Shown here piece after piece: positions 60,701 through 64,000 of a stretch of 64,000 nt of DNA (its first letter is position 1; every line of letters starts with the position of its first letter). A program made the position numbers and the translations under genes. The notes under the pieces are model-generated. The model searched no databases and was not told the DNA's origin. It saw only the letters and a list, made by a program, of their open reading frames with translations. Source of the stretch: Argopecten irradians (lineage: Eukaryota; Mollusca; Bivalvia; Pectinida; Pectinidae); assembly GCF_041381155.1 (NCBI RefSeq), contig NC_091144.1, positions 37,388,071 through 37,452,070 on the forward strand, read 5' to 3'.

Positions 60701-63700
60701 AAAATACAAAGAAACTGAGAAATTTTAATTAGGAACCTCTCAGAATTTTAGTGCAAAGAACCAATAAAAATTGAGTTAACAGCACTGAAATCGTCTTCTA
60801 CAAATAACAATCAATGCAAACAACTGTTTTAACAATGAATTGTCTCAGTGGTTTTTTTATGCACATATTGTTGAGGCTAGACATGTGTGTGTAGTCCAGC
60901 AGTTTATGTTATCATCAGGTGGCATCTATGATAAATACCTTTATCTTTTAGATTACAACAGCTGCTGTTGTTTATAGAAATCATACCCAAATCTTGTGAC
61001 ATATCATATGCTTCATCACAATACATATATACCGTATTTGACCCAATAAGCGCCCATGTCCCTATAAGCGCCCCTCCCCCTTTTTGAGGCCTCAATTTGA
61101 ATTGCCCAGGCATAAATAAGGACCAAAACTACATAAAACGGTATAAATTTGCAATAATTTTGACTTATTAGCACCTTTTCATTTTTATCAATTTTTAAGT
61201 GCCCTGGGCGCTTATTGGGTCGAATACAGTATATATTTTACAGAGGAAAAATATAACAATAAATTTTAACAATAACAACAACCTTTTATATAATTAGGTA
61301 TCTTTTAATTTCTTTATATATTGATGCATTGATAGTTTATACATTTATATATATAACTGAAGATGACATGTTCAAGAGCAATAAACCGGGGTGATTTAGT
61401 CAAAATGGGTTAAGATGTAAATGAAAAGGTGACATTATTCATTGAAAGCACCCATGTCATTCAAGTTTGTTTTTTATAAAGGTTTAGTAATTGAACTGAA
61501 GATTTCAGTTGACCTTGATTGAAAGAAGAAAAAATCTATTTGAAGAAGCCATTTCAAAATTTGTGGAATTAATGTGATCGATTGAAAGAACAAAAAATTG
61601 ATAGGAATTCTGAATAAAATCTTTTGGATTTAATAGCACAGTCATTACAATACAGGGGTTTCAAGATCCCAAAACAACATGGGTAAACTATAATTTGCTG
61701 TTGATTAATCCAACCTTCCGATGATTATTAAGACGCCACATTCACGTCAAGATATGATTTCAGAATCACTGGAAGGTAGAAGAAATCAGCAGTAAATTGT
61801 ACTTGACTTACTTTGGATCTTAAAACCCAAATATTCAAATGAATATATATACAATTTTTCCTTGTGATCTGAAATATGAATGTCTTCTATGATGATTATA
61901 GATTTATTCTACGGAGGTGAGGCTCTGACAGCAGAGCAGACCCAGGCTTTTACCTGTCCATACTGTGGTAAGATGGGATTCACCGAGGCTAGTCTCCAGG
62001 AGCACGTCACCTCGGATCATTCAGACGCTTCCACGGAAGTTGTAAGTACTAAATATATATCAATATAGAAATAGCAAACAGATTCATTAACTTTCTACAA
62101 TCGTGGATGATAATGAAGAACAATAGTTTAGCCATTCCAATCATGTTGACATTGCAATGTATTTACATAATATTATAATTTATGCACATGCATTTAAAAA
62201 AAAAAAAATATTCCACTCCTGTTGGTGAGGCCGGGTTAGTTTACGTTTCATGCCTTGTGTTTGAAGAATCATGCCTTCAAGTTGTGATTCCCCTGCTGTG
62301 TCACTTTCAAGGGGGTGAAAGATTCTGTTAACCTTACCATTGCTGTTAGTCTTAACCCCCTCAAAATACATTTAGATTCTTCTGATTCAAAGACTGGAAT
62401 ATTCCACTTTGGAATGTCCGGGCTGAATGAGTTACTATGAAGAGATCTCAATAATTGAAAAATTCTGACAGAGAACATAATACATACGAAATATAACGTG
62501 ATAATTAATTAATTTCTCGTCTATCTACAGGTGTGTCCAATTTGTGCTGCTTTGCCGGGAGGAGATCCGAACTACGTTACAGATGACTTTGCAGAACATT
62601 TGACCTTACAACACAGAATCCCAAGAGAATTTATATCCTTTAAATAACATTCATCAGCATTGAATCATATCGAAGGCTATTTCTGTTCCAAGCATGGACT
62701 CTAGATTTGGGGTTAAAATAATTGGAACACATTATTGATTACTTACAAATAACAAGCAAATCATAATATACTGCCCGGTATTGATGTTATATAGACCTTC
62801 TTCATGTGTACTTGTTGGCTTTATAGTAAAGAGATTGAATAACAGTCGAAATTGTTCCAAAGAAATAAATTAAGGAATACTTAATAATCCTTGAAATAAT
62901 GTAAATTTTTTAAAAATGTAAATAATATTGTGCATGCATGCGCATGAGACACAAATTTTATTGTTTTGAGCTCAATGCTTCAAATGATGAAATTTTATCA
63001 TAATTTTAATTTTGCCCTATTATCGAAACGTGTAGTATTAAACTGGCGGTTTTTCTCTGGATATTCTATATATACTTAATCTCCATGTATGTTAGTTTCC
63101 TTAACATCTGTGCACGATGAACCTGTTGGTATCCGACATGTGCGGAGAATTCCTCACCCTGGACGAGGGGTAGGGGGAAACAGGTCTAGAAGAGCAAATA
63201 TGCACTTTTCCTCTGGAGGTACATCGCTGACGGGGCTCTCTCCGGGAGGGCGAGAAACGATGGACCCGATCGCAGAACTTTTGTCTCAGTTGTCTAGTGT
63301 GAGGAGTCGAGCTGCTGCAGCCCAAAGTGTATCTTCACAGCTTCAACAGCTAGAAATGCAGTTACAGTCAACCAGGTATGGACAGCGGTACGGTTCATTA
63401 TTGTACATTGACAAATCACAGATTTATCTCCCCTTATGGTCCAATATATTGATTGTTATACTGTGTTTTTATGAGCGAAAAGGACAAATGTATTGCTCTG
63501 AAAATGTTAAAATGTTGGCATAATTGTATATTTGCATATTACAGAATTAACTGCCCTTACGAATAGGTCTTGATGATTATGTTGATAGTTCTGTTTTTGT
63601 GGGTGTACGATATCATATTTTATAGGGAAAAGGAAGGTATTTTGTTCACAAAATATGAAAAATGATAAAATGTTGACATTACTTTTGATACCTACCTGCA

Positions 63701-64000
63701 AAGGCAGATAACTCTGTAATATGCAAAGACTGAAACTGAATAGTGTTATAAAGTTGTCATTGATTTTAAGATATTTCTGATCATTTACATGAAGTTTTCT
63801 TTAAAAACTATGATAACTTGTAGTAACTAAATGTTATCATTACCACTCTTCATTATGGATTTCTAGAATGGGACACATTGTTCCTAAATAAAACTCCAGA
63901 TTCCTGGGATATGATTTTGATAGAACAACTTTTGTTTGAAGTCCTGAGGTATGGTCTATAATTCATCTGATCAATTTTCAGACAACAACTGGAGCGTTTG
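57757..64000 (+). CDS. KCMF1: E3 ubiquitin-protein ligase KCMF1, N-terminal 235 residues (runs off the window)
   Basis: Cytoplasmic/vesicular RING-less E3 ligase linked to N-degron and lysosomal turnover in vertebrates. CDS exons: 57757-57772, 59784-59951, 61902-62041, 62531-62632, 63116-63375, 63982-64000+. Domains seen: ZZ zinc finger with C9, C12, C24, C27, C33, C36, H46 and H50; first C2H2-like finger C80-x2-C83 and H96/H101; second C110-x2-C113 and H131/H136; then an Arg/Gly-rich link, GIRHVRR (147-153), HPGRG (156-160), MDPIAELLSQLS (191-202) and a Gln-rich coiled segment. Identity to the human protein is very high in the fingers. Human KCMF1 has 381 aa, so roughly the last third lies beyond the right edge. 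Intron 4 is U12-type AT-AC; the rest are GT-AG. Confidence 0.96.
57773..59783 (+). other. KCMF1 intron 1
   Basis: 2.0 kb, GT-AG. No repeat family described here is present, unlike the other long introns. First introns often carry enhancers, but nothing specific is visible. Confidence 0.7.
59784..59951 (+). CDS. KCMF1: KCMF1 exon 2, ZZ zinc finger (residues 6-61)
   Basis: Acceptor TTTTTCCGCAG. Encodes GVSCDSCLKGNFRGKRYKC and continues through YDYDLCATCYE to CILTRNDF. Donor GTGAGT. It carries all ZZ-finger metal ligands. Confidence 0.95.
60027..60238. mobile_element. TGTCTGTTTAGGGTTAC repeat, copy 2 (KCMF1 intron 2)
   Basis: Starts with AAATATGTCTGTTTAGGGTT and ends near the reverse form of GTAGGGTTACATTGGC. 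The core contains TTCGGTTCCGGCCATTA. A related copy at 36.8 kb carries the core in the opposite sense. Confidence 0.65.
61026..61234. mobile_element. MITE in KCMF1 intron 2
   Basis: Inverted termini: left TATTTGACCCAATAAGCGCC and right, read in reverse, TATTCGACCCAATAAGCGCC, about 26 bp each. No coding capacity. Flanking TA-rich sequence could be the target site. Confidence 0.7.
61902..62041 (+). CDS. KCMF1: KCMF1 exon 3, first C2H2-like finger (residues 62-108)
   Basis: Acceptor GATTATAG. Encodes DLFYGGEALTAEQTQAFTC, then PYCGKMGFTEASLQEH and TSDHSDASTEV. Donor GTAAGT. Ends in phase 0. Confidence 0.95.
62531..62632 (+). CDS. KCMF1: KCMF1 exon 4, second finger (residues 109-142)
   Basis: Acceptor CTATCTACAG. 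Encodes VCPICAALPGGDPNYVTDDF through HRIPREF. There is no GT donor; the exon is followed directly by ATATCCTTT. Ends in phase 0. Confidence 0.93.
62633..63115 (+). other. U12-type AT-AC intron in KCMF1
   Basis: 5' splice site ATATCCTTT matches the minor-spliceosome consensus at all nine bases. The branch-site consensus TTCCTTAAC is present exactly at 63097-63105, 10 bases before the terminal AC at 63114-63115. No usable GT donor exists where the protein alignment requires the boundary. Joining at these sites gives PREF-DEPVGIRHVRR, which aligns without gaps to human KCMF1. Confidence 0.93.
63116..63375 (+). CDS. KCMF1: KCMF1 exon 5 (residues 143-228 plus two bases)
   Basis: Begins immediately after TGCAC with GAT GAA CCT. 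Encodes DEPVGIRHVRRIPHPGRG, a Ser/Gly-rich stretch, MDPIAELLSQLSSVRSR and a Gln-rich helix. Donor CCAG followed by GTATGG. Confidence 0.94.
63529..63734. mobile_element. Palindromic MITE family C in KCMF1 intron 5
   Basis: ATTTGCATATTACAGAATTA at left and ACCTGCAAAGGCAGATAACT then ATATGCAAAGAC at right. Confidence 0.65.
63982..64000 (+). CDS. KCMF1: KCMF1 exon 6, first 19 bases (window edge)
   Basis: Acceptor CAATTTTCAG. The first A completes Arg229 and the rest reads QQLERL, matching RQQLE in the vertebrate protein. The exon continues past the window. Confidence 0.85.

Noticed and set aside
62633-62646. In-frame stop after KCMF1 exon 4 as a truncated protein
   Set aside because: The frame continues at 63116 through a U12 AT-AC intron, restoring colinearity with the family; the TAA is intronic.
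63089-63523. 144-codon continuous ORF read as a separate protein
   Set aside because: It is KCMF1 exon 5 extended into both flanking introns; the correct ends are 63116 and 63375.
1-64000. CRISPR array or bacterial operon
   Set aside because: Tandem repeats have no unique spacers and genes are spliced; the DNA is clearly eukaryotic.

Overview
The window is nuclear DNA from an animal, most likely a marine bivalve mollusc. Evidence: A+T-rich sequence, spliced genes with metazoan orthologs, and many short interspersed repeats of a kind I recall from scallop, oyster and mussel genomes (repeats ending in motifs such as AAGGGAGATAACTCT or TTCGCGAAAATAAA). The bivalve assignment is inference. The animal origin is clear from the three genes.

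Three protein genes can be supported. (1) 11620-13290 (+): a single-exon class A GPCR of 556 aa with every aminergic hallmark. Its transmembrane-5 pattern (Ser/Thr/Ala) points to a serotonin 5-HT1/5-HT7-like receptor. (2) 52845-57329 (-): a complete six-exon gene for dihydropteridine reductase (QDPR), 237 aa, which regenerates tetrahydrobiopterin. (3) 57757 to the right edge (+): the first six exons (235 residues) of KCMF1, an E3 ubiquitin ligase with a ZZ zinc finger and two C2H2-like fingers. It runs off the window. Genes 2 and 3 are head to head, with 427 bp between start codons and a perfect CRE palindrome in the gap. Tetrahydrobiopterin is a cofactor for making serotonin and dopamine, but the 39 kb separating the receptor from QDPR gives no reason to infer co-regulation.

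Layout: 1-11.2 kb holds no recognisable gene, only minisatellites (1.2, 2.4, 3.4, 5.7 and 10.7 kb) and MITE-like repeats. 11.2-13.4 kb is the receptor locus. 13.4-49 kb is a long repeat-rich intergenic stretch with at least ten dispersed families, several as palindromes. 49.1-52.8 kb is probably the long 3' UTR of QDPR. 52.8-57.3 kb is QDPR and 57.3-64 kb is the shared promoter and KCMF1.

The most striking observations are at splice level. Intron 4 of QDPR contains a tandem array of about seven copies of the 3' splice site plus the first ~37 bases of its own exon 5, giving a row of decoy acceptors beside the real one. Intron 4 of KCMF1 is a textbook U12-type AT-AC intron, with a perfect 5' site and branch site. 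QDPR intron 1 uses a GC-AG donor. Other notable items are a 13-copy long-TIR element family with two sub-families whose paired ends co-vary, a 104-bp nested palindrome, a 63-bp near-perfect hairpin and a 70-nt pre-miRNA-like hairpin.
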